Source: a bacterium UBA2219 (GTDB taxonomy: Bacteria; Desulfobacterota; Deferrimicrobia; Deferrimicrobiales; Deferrimicrobiaceae). From it: a stretch of DNA of 48,112 nucleotides. The translations under genes and the position numbers were made by a program. The notes below the pieces were generated by a model, which was given only the letters and a program-made list of their open reading frames with translations, did not search any database and was not told where the DNA came from. The stretch is from contig DCUH01000008.1 in assembly GCA_002327765.1 (NCBI GenBank), positions 24,330 to 72,441 on the forward strand, in the 5' to 3' direction. Numbering within the stretch: position 1 is the first letter of the stretch; each line of letters opens with the position of its first letter. Positions 9,128-17,377 of this stretch are shown here, piece after piece.

Positions 9128-10907
9128 CGATGCTCAGCTCCTTCCATGCCGCGTTCGCCATCCGGACCAGCGCCTGATCCTTCCGGATTCTTTTCCTGTA
9201 TTCCTCGCCCCCGTCCCTCCCCAAGAGCACGGAGAGCCGGTAGCACGCCCACTCGTGCTCCGGGTCCTTTTCCGCCGCCAGCCGGTAGAGCCGGACTGCC
9301 TCGCCCCTGCGGCCCGCGTCGTAGTGCGCGTCGGCCAGCCGCGAAAGCGCTTCCGCGGAGACGGCGGCCCCGGGGCGCGACGCCCCCGCCTCGATGGCGG
9401 CGGCCGCCTTCCGGGCGTCCTCGGCGTAAGGGAGAACCTCCCCCAGCATCGACAGCTCCGCCCCCTCCAGCTTCTCCATGGAAAGGAGCGCCTTCGCGGC
9501 TCCCCGGTAATCCTTCTCCGATAACTTGAGGTACGCCTCGGCCCGCGCCACGTCGTCGCCCGCCGCGTTCAGGCTCCTCAGGGCCTTCAGGCTCTCCCGC
9601 AGCCCGGCGGTGTCGCCGGACCGCGCGAACTCGGACGCCCGCTGGGCCAGGAACTTCGAGCGAACGGCGGAGGAGCCGTACCGGGAAAGCCACTGGACGA
9701 GGTCCCGGTGCGGCTTCCCGGTCCCGCGGAGATCGTCCGCCATCAGCACGAGCGTCGGCTCGCGCGACGAGTCCAGCAGCCATCGGCCGCCGGCGTTCCA
9801 GAGGGCAGACAGGTGCGCGGGCCCCTTCGACCGGGCCGCCAGCAGCACCCTCTCGATCTCGTCGAGGGCCATGCCGCGCACCGTCGAGGGGCGCAGCACG
9901 AGCTTGGAAAGCAGGGTCAGCGCCGCGGACGGGTCGCCGGCCGCCGAGCGCATGCGGGCGAGGCGCAGGACCGCCTGGTCGTACTCCGCGGTGAACGGGT
10001 ACCCGTCGACGATCCGGTCGAGCCGGGCGACCGCCTCGGCGGCCTTGCCCGCCGCCGCCTCGACGTCGGAAGCGCGCAGCATCGCGACCCGCGACAGCTT
10101 CCGGTCCTTCGAGGAGGAGAGCGAGGAGAACCGCCGGATCGCCTCGTCCGGCTTCGACTCCTCCACCGCGATCTCGCCGAGCCCGAACGCGGCGTAATCC
10201 TTGTATTCCGGCCCCGTAACCTTCAGCAGAAGCTCCTTCGCGCGGGGGACGAGCCCCGACATGCGGAGGTTCTCGCCCAGGAAGCAGCGTGTCTCCTCGG
10301 AGAAGTCGGGGAACTTCGGGTCGACGGCCATCGCCGCCGAGTACGCCCGCGCGGCCTCGATCGTCATTCCCATCCTCTGGAGGGCGTTTGCCTTCCCGAA
10401 GAGGGCCTCGGCGGAAGGGCCGGCCAGGTCGAACTGCCGGACCGCCTCGTGGTGTCTCCCGATGCCGGAGAGGCTGCGCCCCAGCAGGGTCCGCACCCTT
10501 CCTTCCTGCGGGGACCGCGGGAACCTCTTGAGGAAGATCAGGCAGTCGGTCTTTGCCTCGAAGCGGTATCCCATCCGGAACTCCGCGTCGGCCGCCATGA
10601 AGAGCGCCATCTCCTGGAGAGAGGGGTCGTTCGAGTAGACCGAGGCGCGGCGGTAGTGGTCGGCGGCTTCCAGCGTGCGGTCCGTGGCCGCCAGCGCGCG
10701 CCCGAAGACGTAGTAATAGGCCCCCAGCTCCGCGAACGCCGGGCGCAGCGACGACAGCGACATCACCGCCTCGGGCGCCTTGTTCCCGTCGACCAGCGCC
10801 AGCGCCGAAGAGATCGGGCCGTCGGGGATCGTCACCGCGGGCGCAGCCGCCCCGCAGACGCCGGGCAGCAGGGCCAGGACGAGCAGATAGGGAAGAAACC
10901 TTGCCAT
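9117..10907 (-). CDS. exported TPR-repeat protein, first gene of the flagellar regulator operon
   Basis: 596 aa. An N-terminal signal peptide (about residues 1-20, FLPYLLVLALLPGVCGA) is followed by many helical pairs with TPR spacing, such as AADHYRRASVYSNDPSL, AARAYSAAMAVDPKFPDF and GEAVRLYRLAAEKDPEHEWA. It is therefore probably a periplasmic or lipid-anchored scaffold. No catalytic motif was seen. It is co-transcribed with the kinase and regulator (11-base overlap) from the -24/-12 promoter just upstream. No ribosome site precedes the ATG, and the predicted transcript start is only about 2 bases away, so the mRNA may be leaderless. The exact role is unknown. Confidence 0.8.
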   Translation of the reverse strand: MARFLPYLLVLALLPGVCGAAAPAVTIPDGPISSALALVDGNKAPEAVMSLSSLRPAFAELGAYYYVFGRALAATDRTLEAADHYRRASVYSNDPSLQEMALFMAADAEFRMGYRFEAKTDCLIFLKRFPRSPQEGRVRTLLGRSLSGIGRHHEAVRQFDLAGPSAEALFGKANALQRMGMTIEAARAYSAAMAVDPKFPDFSEETRCFLGENLRMSGLVPRAKELLLKVTGPEYKDYAAFGLGEIAVEESKPDEAIRRFSSLSSSKDRKLSRVAMLRASDVEAAAGKAAEAVARLDRIVDGYPFTAEYDQAVLRLARMRSAAGDPSAALTLLSKLVLRPSTVRGMALDEIERVLLAARSKGPAHLSALWNAGGRWLLDSSREPTLVLMADDLRGTGKPHRDLVQWLSRYGSSAVRSKFLAQRASEFARSGDTAGLRESLKALRSLNAAGDDVARAEAYLKLSEKDYRGAAKALLSMEKLEGAELSMLGEVLPYAEDARKAAAAIEAGASRPGAAVSAEALSRLADAHYDAGRRGEAVRLYRLAAEKDPEHEWACYRLSVLLGRDGGEEYRKRIRKDQALVRMANAAWKELSIDGQ

Positions 10908-10919
10908 GACACACTTAAA

Positions 10920-10935
10920 AGCAATAAGCGTGCCA
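10920..10935 (-). promoter_or_regulatory. sigma-54 promoter (-24/-12) of the TPR-kinase-regulator operon
   Basis: The minus strand reads TGGCACG-CTTA-TTGCT, a perfect fit to the sigma-54 consensus TGGCACG-N4-TTGCW. Transcription should begin about 12 bases past the GC, near 10909, next to the ATG at 10907. The operon it drives, and the gene upstream of it, both encode sigma-54 activators, so a regulatory cascade or autoregulation is likely. Confidence 0.85.
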
Positions 10936-10977
10936 CATTAAGTAGCTATTTTTTCAGGAGATTTTACGGAGCGGGTG

Positions 10978-12405
10978 TCAAGGAACCGACACGGGTGTCG
11001 ACAGTCCCATCTTCTTGATCTTCTCCAGCAAAGTCGTGCGGTTGAGCCCCAACAGCATCGCCGCCTTGTTTTTCACCCCGCCGGACTTCTCGAGCGCCTG
11101 GAGGATCAGGGCCCGTTCCAGCTCGTCGAGCACGGCGTTCAGGTTGATCCCCGAATCCGTCCAGGGGGTCGGGACCCGGATGTCGGACTGGAGGGGGGCC
11201 TCCTGCGACGGGAGCGCGGGCGCCGCCCCGCCCACCGTCGCGCGAATGTGCTCCGGCAGGTCCTCCACCCCGACGACGCCGCTGTCGTTGAGGATGGCCA
11301 TCCGCTCGACCGCGTTCTCGAGCTCCCGGACGTTCCCCGGCCAGCGGTACCCGACCAGGATTTTGCGGGCCTCGGGGGAGACCTTCAGGAGCGGCCGCTT
11401 CCGCTTCTTGCAGAAAATCCCCATGAAGTGCTCGAAGAGCAGCATGATGTCGTCGTCCCGCTCCCGGAGGGGCGGGATGTGCAGCGGGATCACGTTCAGG
11501 CGGTAGTAGAGGTCCTCGCGAAACGACCCGGCGGCCACGGCCTTCTCGAGCTCCCGGTTCGTGGCGGCGAGGATCCGCACGTTCACCTTGATGGTCTTCG
11601 TGCCGCCGATCCGCTCGAACTCCCGCTCCTGGACCACGCGCAGCAGCTTGACCTGCAGGGCGAAGGGCAGCTCGGCGATCTCGTCGAGGAAGATCGTCCC
11701 GAAGTTCGCCAGCTCGAACCGGCCGACCCGGGCGCTTACGGCGCCGGTGAACGCACCCTTCTCGTGCCCGAACAGCTCGGACTCGAGGAGGTCCCGGGGG
11801 ATCGCCCCGCAGTTGATCGGCACGAACGGCTGGTCCGCGCGGGAGCTGTTGTAGTGGATCGTCTTCGCGACGAGCTCCTTCCCCGTCCCGCTCTCCCCCG
11901 TGATGAGGATGGTGCTGTCGGTGTCGGAGATCTTCTCGAGGATCCGGTAGAGCCCCTGCATCCGGGGGGAGTTGCCGATGAAGTTGCGGAAGTCGTACTT
12001 GTCGCTGAGCTGCCTTTTGAGGTTCGCGTTCTCCTTCTCGAGCCGCTTGTGGGAAAGCGCCCGGTCGATCGTGATCCGGAGCGCCTCGAGGTTGAACGGC
12101 TTCTCGATGTAGTCGAAGGCGCCCAGGCGCATGGCGTCCACGGCCGACTCGATCGACCCGTTCCCGGTGATGACGATCGCCGGGGTGTCGATGGAGAGAT
12201 CCTTGACCTCCCGCAGGACATCGAACCCTCCCTTGCCGGGCATGACGAGGTCGACCAGGTAGAGGTCGAACTTCTGCCGCCGGAGGAGCTCCATCCCCGA
12301 GTCGCCGTCCTTCGCGTCGGTCACCTCGAAGCCGCCGGCGCCGAGGAAATCGCCGAGAAGGCTCCGGATGTCTTCATTGTCGTCGATGACGAGAATCGAC
12401 TGCAT
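10978..12405 (-). CDS. sigma-54-dependent response regulator (possible flagellar master regulator)
   Basis: 475 aa NtrC-family protein. It has a receiver domain with Asp52 (LYLVDLVMPG), AAA+ Walker A GESGTGKE at 170-177, an intact GAFTGA loop at 217-222, arginine fingers in PPLRERDDDI, and a C-terminal Fis helix-turn-helix (VKNKAAMLLGLNRTTLLEKI). It has no adjacent kinase. It lies immediately upstream of the sigma-54 promoter of the TPR-kinase-regulator operon, which makes it a candidate activator of that promoter, comparable to FlrA/FleQ or Geobacter FgrM. That order of command is inferred from position only. Confidence 0.87.
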   Translation of the reverse strand: MQSILVIDDNEDIRSLLGDFLGAGGFEVTDAKDGDSGMELLRRQKFDLYLVDLVMPGKGGFDVLREVKDLSIDTPAIVITGNGSIESAVDAMRLGAFDYIEKPFNLEALRITIDRALSHKRLEKENANLKRQLSDKYDFRNFIGNSPRMQGLYRILEKISDTDSTILITGESGTGKELVAKTIHYNSSRADQPFVPINCGAIPRDLLESELFGHEKGAFTGAVSARVGRFELANFGTIFLDEIAELPFALQVKLLRVVQEREFERIGGTKTIKVNVRILAATNRELEKAVAAGSFREDLYYRLNVIPLHIPPLRERDDDIMLLFEHFMGIFCKKRKRPLLKVSPEARKILVGYRWPGNVRELENAVERMAILNDSGVVGVEDLPEHIRATVGGAAPALPSQEAPLQSDIRVPTPWTDSGINLNAVLDELERALILQALEKSGGVKNKAAMLLGLNRTTLLEKIKKMGLSTPVSVP

Positions 12406-12587
12406 CGCGCCCCCCTGGACCGCCCCCCGGAACGGGGAGTCAATCCGTTGACCTTTACACTATTCGGGCAGAAAGGGGGAAAAGTTCAAGGGAAATTTGC
12501 AGCGCGGGGAAAATTTCTCCACCCTGCCCCCGCCGCCGCCGGGCCACGGGTCAAAAAACCGCCCCGCGCCGCTCCCCCCCTGCCCCG
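12406..12587. other. intergenic region between response regulator and gltA
   Basis: 182 bases without a recognisable gene. A GGGGGG stretch sits 4 bases before the regulator start. The A/T-rich GGGGAAAATTT tract resembles sequence at 96-118, and no clear hairpin terminator for gltA was found. Confidence 0.4.
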
Positions 12588-13907
12588 TCACTTCATCGGG
12601 CGGCCGCCCTTCGCGGCCCACTCCTCGAGCATGTCGGTGGTCACCGACTTCGGCCGCTCGAGCGGGTAGCCGAGGCCTCGGTCCCAGGTGATGTTCGCCA
12701 GGGTGCCGAGCGCGCGCCCCACGCCGAAGAGGACGGTGTAGAAGTCGTACTGGGTGACGCCGTAGTGCCACTGGATGACGCCCGAGGCGGAATCGACGTT
12801 CGGCCAGGGGTTCTTCGCCTTCCCGTGCTCGCGCAGGACCCCCGGCGCCACCTCGTAGATCAGGTTCGTCAGCTGGAACATCGGGTCGTCCGGCATGTGC
12901 TTCAGCGCGAAGTCGTGCTGGGCGGTGTACCTCGGGTCGGTGATCCGGAGGACGGCGTGGCCGTAGCCGGGGATGACCCGACCGCCGTTCAGGGTGTCCC
13001 AAAGGAACTTCTTCAGCTCCTCGCGGGAGGGGACCTTCCCCCCCATCTCCTTCATGAGGTTCTGGATCCACATGAGGACCTCCTGGTTCGCCAGCCCGTG
13101 CAGCGGCCCCGCGAGGCCGTTCAGCCCCGCGGAGAAAGCGTAGTAGGCGTCCGAAAGGGTCGATGCGACGAGGTGCACCGCGTGCGCGGAGACGTTCCCC
13201 GACTCGTGGTCGGAATGCAGGATGAAGTACATCCGCGCCACGTCGTCGTAAGGCTTCGGGATCCCCATCATGTGGGCGAAGTTGCCGCCCATGTCGAGGT
13301 CCGGTTCCGGGGGGATGATCGCGCCTCCCTTGTACTTCATGCGGTAGATGTAGGCGGCGATCTGGGGGAGCTTCGCCAGGAGGTTCATGGAATCCTCGTA
13401 CATCGGGTCCCAGTATTCCGCCTTCCGCATCCCCTCGTTGTAACGCCTGACGAAGACCGACTCGCGCTGCATCGAAAGGATTGCGGCCGACAGCAGCGCC
13501 ATGGGGTGGGAATCGCGCGCCATCGCCCGGAGGGTGTCGAACACGTAATTGGGGACCCGGGAGCGCTCCCGGAAATCGTCCCGGACCTCCTTCACGGCCT
13601 GCTCCGACGGGATTTCGCCGGTCAGGAGGAAGTACCAGAACGCCTCCACGGAAGGGTAATCGCAGCCCGGCGGCTTCGGCAGCGCGGCGAACGTCTCGGG
13701 GATGGTCTTCCCGCGGAAGCGGATCCCTTCCATCGGGTCGAGGTACGAGATGTCCGTCACGAGGCACCGCACGTCGCGGGCCCCTCCGATGGCCTGCTCG
13801 ATGGTCACCTTGTCGATCACCACGTGCCCGTGCTCCTTGAGCAGCTTCTGGGTTCGCGGACGATGGGCCTCGATCTTCTCGCGCAGCGTCTCTTTCAGGC
13901 TGGACAT
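12588..13907 (-). CDS. gltA: citrate (Si)-synthase, mitochondrial/Geobacter type
   Basis: 439 aa from the chosen start. It condenses oxaloacetate and acetyl-CoA at entry to the TCA cycle. Family signatures are the His-containing HSDHESGNVSAH, AGPLHGLANQEV and GYGHAVLRITDPRY, with a long C-terminal tail ending RPMK. Sequence style and length match eukaryotic mitochondrial citrate synthase rather than the E. coli allosteric type, as known for Geobacter. The ATG at 13907 is preferred because GGAGG lies 7 bases upstream; ATGs at 13913 and 13967 lack a suitably placed site. It is divergent from metH and monocistronic. Confidence 0.93.
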   Translation of the reverse strand: MSSLKETLREKIEAHRPRTQKLLKEHGHVVIDKVTIEQAIGGARDVRCLVTDISYLDPMEGIRFRGKTIPETFAALPKPPGCDYPSVEAFWYFLLTGEIPSEQAVKEVRDDFRERSRVPNYVFDTLRAMARDSHPMALLSAAILSMQRESVFVRRYNEGMRKAEYWDPMYEDSMNLLAKLPQIAAYIYRMKYKGGAIIPPEPDLDMGGNFAHMMGIPKPYDDVARMYFILHSDHESGNVSAHAVHLVASTLSDAYYAFSAGLNGLAGPLHGLANQEVLMWIQNLMKEMGGKVPSREELKKFLWDTLNGGRVIPGYGHAVLRITDPRYTAQHDFALKHMPDDPMFQLTNLIYEVAPGVLREHGKAKNPWPNVDSASGVIQWHYGVTQYDFYTVLFGVGRALGTLANITWDRGLGYPLERPKSVTTDMLEEWAAKGGRPMK

Positions 13908-13978
13908 GGCCATCCCTCCGGAATCGTCGTGTTCGGTAATTTTTAGCCTATCCGAAGTCCGGCCCAAAGGGAACCCGT

Positions 13979-14007
13979 TTGACTGGACCCGATTTCTATA
14001 CTAAGAT
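13979..14007 (+). promoter_or_regulatory. sigma-70 promoter of metH
   Basis: TTGACT at 13979-13984, a 17-base spacer and TAAGAT at 14002-14007. The start of transcription would fall at about 14014, two or three bases before the metH ATG. No Shine-Dalgarno is visible there, so the transcript would be leaderless. Confidence 0.55.
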
Positions 14008-14016
14008 TGGGCACTT

Positions 14017-17000
14017 ATGAACGACAAACCGAAGTCGCCGAAAGATCGCGGGCTGCTGGTTTTCGACGGGGCCTGCGGGACGAACCTGCAGCGGGTCGAG
14101 ATCCCCCCGTCCGCATGGCAGGGACGCGAGGGGTGCAACGAATTCCTCAACGTTTCCGCGCCGGAAGTGATCCGGGAATGGCACGGGTCGTTCCTCGCCG
14201 CGGGGGCCGACGTGCTGGAGACCAACTCCTTCGGCGCCAACCGGGTCGTGCTGGCGGAGTACGGCCTTTCGGAGCGCGTGGCGGAGATCAACCGCGCGGC
14301 GGTGGAAAACGCGAGGGAGGCGATCCGGCGGGCGGGCGCCGACGCGTTCGTCGCGGGGTCCATCGGCCCGACGACGAAGCTCCCCTCGCTCGGCCACATC
14401 GGCGTCGGCGAGCTTTCGGACGCCTTCTCGGAGCAGGCCCGCGCGCTGGTCGAGGCCGGGGCCGACCTGCTGATCGTCGAGACGTGCCAGGACCTGCTGC
14501 AGGTCAAGACCGCCGTCGTCGCGTGCTTCGAGACGCTCGAGGCGATGAAGCGGGACGTCCCCCTGATGGTCTCGCTCACGGTGGAGGCGACGGGGACGAT
14601 GCTGGTGGGCACCGACGTGGCCGCCGCCCTGGCCGCCCTCGAGCCGTACCCGCTCTTCTCCATCGGCCTGAATTGCGCCACGGGGCCGGAAGGGATGGTC
14701 TCCCACATCCGCCACCTGTGCCGCAACTACCGCGGGAGGGTCTCCTGCATCCCGAACGCGGGGATCCCGACGGTCTCCGGCGGAAAGACCGTCTACCCGC
14801 TCTCCCCCGAGGCGTTCGCGGCCCAGCTCCGCGCGCTCGTCCGCGACGACGGGGTGTCCATCGTGGGCGGCTGCTGCGGCACGACGCCGGAGCACATCCG
14901 GAAGCTGCGCGAGGCGCTCGAGGGGGTCCGCCCCGCGGCCCGCGACGTCTCGCCGAAGCCCTCTTTGAGCAGCCTCTACCAGGCCGTCGAGATCCGCCAG
15001 GAGATCCCCCCCTTCCTCATCGGGGAGCGCTGCAACGCCAGCGGGTCGAAGAAGTTCCGGGAGCTGCTCCTCGCGGACGACTTCGACGGCGCGGTCCGGG
15101 TCGCCATCGACCAGCAGGCGGACGGCGCCCACGCCGTGGACCTGTGCGCGGCCTTCGCCGGCAGGGACGAGTCGGCCGACCTCCCCGCCCTGGCCCGGCT
15201 CTTCGCGAAGTCGGTCCACGCCCCTCTGGTCATCGACTCTACCCGGCCCGAGTGCATCGAGGCGGCGCTGTCGGCCCACCCGGGCCGGTGCCTGGTCAAC
15301 TCGGTGAACCTGGAGGACGGCGGGAGGAACCTCGAGCGGATCTGCCGCTCCGCGAGGAAGCACGGCGCCGCCGTCATCGCCCTCACGATCCACGAGAAGG
15401 GGATGGCGATGACGGTCGGGGAGAAGCTCGCCACGGCGAGGCGGATCCGCGACCTGGCCGTGGAAAGATACGGCCTGCGCGATTCGGACCTGGTCTTCGA
15501 CCTCCTCACCTTCACGGTCGGCTCGGGCGACGCCGTGCTCGCCGACGCGGCGGCGAGGACCCTCGAGGCGGTGCGCCGGCTCAAGGAGGAGCTCCCCCGC
15601 GTCTTCACCTCGCTGGGCGTGAGCAACGTCTCCTTCGGCCTCTCCCCCGCCTCCCGCAAGGTGCTGAACTCCGTCTTCCTGCACGAGGCGGTGGCGGCCG
15701 GGCTCGACATGGCCATCATCGACGCGGGGAAGATCCTTCCGCTGGCGTCGATCCCGGAGGCCGACCGGGAGGCGTGCCTCGACCTCCTCTACAACCGCCC
15801 CCGGGCCGACGGGGAGACGCCGCTCGCCGCCTTCATCCGCCACTTCGCGGACGCCGCCGCGGAGAAGGAGCGGCCGGCCGGGGAGAAGGGGCGCCCCGCC
15901 CCGCCGGAAGAGGAGCTGGCCGGGAAGGTGCTGGCCGGCGACCGCGAGGGGCTGGACGACCTCCTGGCGATCCTGCTGTCGCGCCGCCCGGCGACGTCGG
16001 TCATCAACGAGGTCCTGGTCCCCGCGATGCGCCGCGTGGGCGAGCTGTTCGGGCGGGGGGAGATGCTGCTGCCGTTCGTGCTGCGTTCCGCGGAGGTGAT
16101 GAAGCACGCCGTCGACCGGCTGGGCCCCTTCCTCGAGAAGTCCGAACGGGAAGCGGGACGCAAGGTGCTCCTGGCCACCGTGGCGGGCGACGTGCACGAC
16201 ATCGGGAAGAACCTGGTGGACATCATCCTCTCGAACAACGGGTACCGGGTGATCAACCTCGGGATCAAGGTGCCCGCGGAGACGATCATCGAGAAGGCGG
16301 CGGAACTGGGGGCGGATGCGATCGGGCTTTCCGGCCTGCTGGTCAAGTCCGCCCTGGCGATGAAGGAGGCGCTGCCGCAGTTCGCCGCGGCAGGCCTTTC
16401 CGTCCCCGTGCTGTTGGGCGGCGCCGCCCTGACCGAAACGTTCGTCGCCCGGGAGTGTGCCCCCGCGTACCCCGGCCCCGTGGTGTACTGCCCGGACGCC
16501 TTCGCGGGGCTCTCCGCCCTGAAGGATTCCGAGGCGGGAACGCTCGTCTCGACGTCCGTGCCCGCCCCGGACGACCGCCCGGCCGCGCCCCCGGGGTTGA
16601 AGAGGGCGCCCGTCCCGCGGGACGCCGCCGCGCCGACCCCCCCCTTCCTCGGGAGGCGGCACGTCGGGGGGATCGACCCGGCGCTGCTGTTTCCCTACGT
16701 CAACGAGCAGGCGCTCTTCCGGGGCCGGTGGGGGTACCGCCGCGGGAAAATGACCGCGGAGGAGCACGAAGCGCTGGTCCGGGACCAGGTCCGGCCGATG
16801 TACGAGGAGATGAAGGCCCGGGCGCTTTCGGAGCGGCTCCTCGAGCCCGCGGTCGCCTACGGCTGGTTCCCCTGCTTCTCCAAGGGCGACACGCTCGTCG
16901 TGCAGCACGAGGGGCGCGACTTCCCGTTCCGCTTCCCGCGCCAGGGCGCCCCTCCGCACCTGTGCATCGCGGACTACTTCCGGACGCGGGAGAAGGGCGG

Positions 17001-17361
17001 CGACGTGGCGGGCTTCTTCGTCGCCACCGTGGGGGACCGGATCGGGCCGGCGGCCCGGGAGCTCTTCGGGGCCGACCGGTACCACGACTACCTGATGCTG
17101 CACGCCTTCGGCGTCGAGGCCGCCGACGCGCTGGCGGAGTACTGGCACGAGGCGATGCGGCGCGAGCTCGGCATCGGCGGGTCCAGGTACGGCTTCGGCT
17201 ACCCGTCCTGCCCGGACCTCTCGGCGCACCTCGCGGTGTTCGAGCTCCTCGCCCCGGAGGGCATCGGCGTCACGCTGACGGAAACGATGGAGATGGTGCC
17301 GGAGCAGACGACCTCCGCCATCGTCGTCCACCACCCGCAGGCGATATATTTCGCGGTATAG
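14017..17361 (+). CDS. metH: cobalamin-dependent methionine synthase MetH
   Basis: 1114 aa with all four modules. The homocysteine domain (about 1-305) has zinc cysteines in GLNCATGP and GGCCGTTPEHI. The pterin domain (about 325-600) begins IGERCNASGSKKFREL. The B12 cap and B12 domain carry the DxHxxG base-off ligand (GDVHDIGKN, His about residue 727). The reactivation domain starts near 881 (HVGGIDPALLFPYVNEQ) and holds the SAM motif RYGFGYPSCPD. It methylates homocysteine from methyl-tetrahydrofolate in the cytoplasm. Slightly shorter than E. coli MetH (1227 aa). The next gene supplies methyl-folate. Confidence 0.95.
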   Translation: MNDKPKSPKDRGLLVFDGACGTNLQRVEIPPSAWQGREGCNEFLNVSAPEVIREWHGSFLAAGADVLETNSFGANRVVLAEYGLSERVAEINRAAVENAREAIRRAGADAFVAGSIGPTTKLPSLGHIGVGELSDAFSEQARALVEAGADLLIVETCQDLLQVKTAVVACFETLEAMKRDVPLMVSLTVEATGTMLVGTDVAAALAALEPYPLFSIGLNCATGPEGMVSHIRHLCRNYRGRVSCIPNAGIPTVSGGKTVYPLSPEAFAAQLRALVRDDGVSIVGGCCGTTPEHIRKLREALEGVRPAARDVSPKPSLSSLYQAVEIRQEIPPFLIGERCNASGSKKFRELLLADDFDGAVRVAIDQQADGAHAVDLCAAFAGRDESADLPALARLFAKSVHAPLVIDSTRPECIEAALSAHPGRCLVNSVNLEDGGRNLERICRSARKHGAAVIALTIHEKGMAMTVGEKLATARRIRDLAVERYGLRDSDLVFDLLTFTVGSGDAVLADAAARTLEAVRRLKEELPRVFTSLGVSNVSFGLSPASRKVLNSVFLHEAVAAGLDMAIIDAGKILPLASIPEADREACLDLLYNRPRADGETPLAAFIRHFADAAAEKERPAGEKGRPAPPEEELAGKVLAGDREGLDDLLAILLSRRPATSVINEVLVPAMRRVGELFGRGEMLLPFVLRSAEVMKHAVDRLGPFLEKSEREAGRKVLLATVAGDVHDIGKNLVDIILSNNGYRVINLGIKVPAETIIEKAAELGADAIGLSGLLVKSALAMKEALPQFAAAGLSVPVLLGGAALTETFVARECAPAYPGPVVYCPDAFAGLSALKDSEAGTLVSTSVPAPDDRPAAPPGLKRAPVPRDAAAPTPPFLGRRHVGGIDPALLFPYVNEQALFRGRWGYRRGKMTAEEHEALVRDQVRPMYEEMKARALSERLLEPAVAYGWFPCFSKGDTLVVQHEGRDFPFRFPRQGAPPHLCIADYFRTREKGGDVAGFFVATVGDRIGPAARELFGADRYHDYLMLHAFGVEAADALAEYWHEAMRRELGIGGSRYGFGYPSCPDLSAHLAVFELLAPEGIGVTLTETMEMVPEQTTSAIVVHHPQAIYFAV

Positions 17362-17377
17362 CGGAAACGGAGCGGCC

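Noticed and set aside
13908..14016. Possible SAM or cobalamin riboswitch before metH
   Set aside because: The 109-base gap shows no T-box, SAM or B12-box motif, and the predicted transcript starts next to the ATG, leaving no room for a leader.
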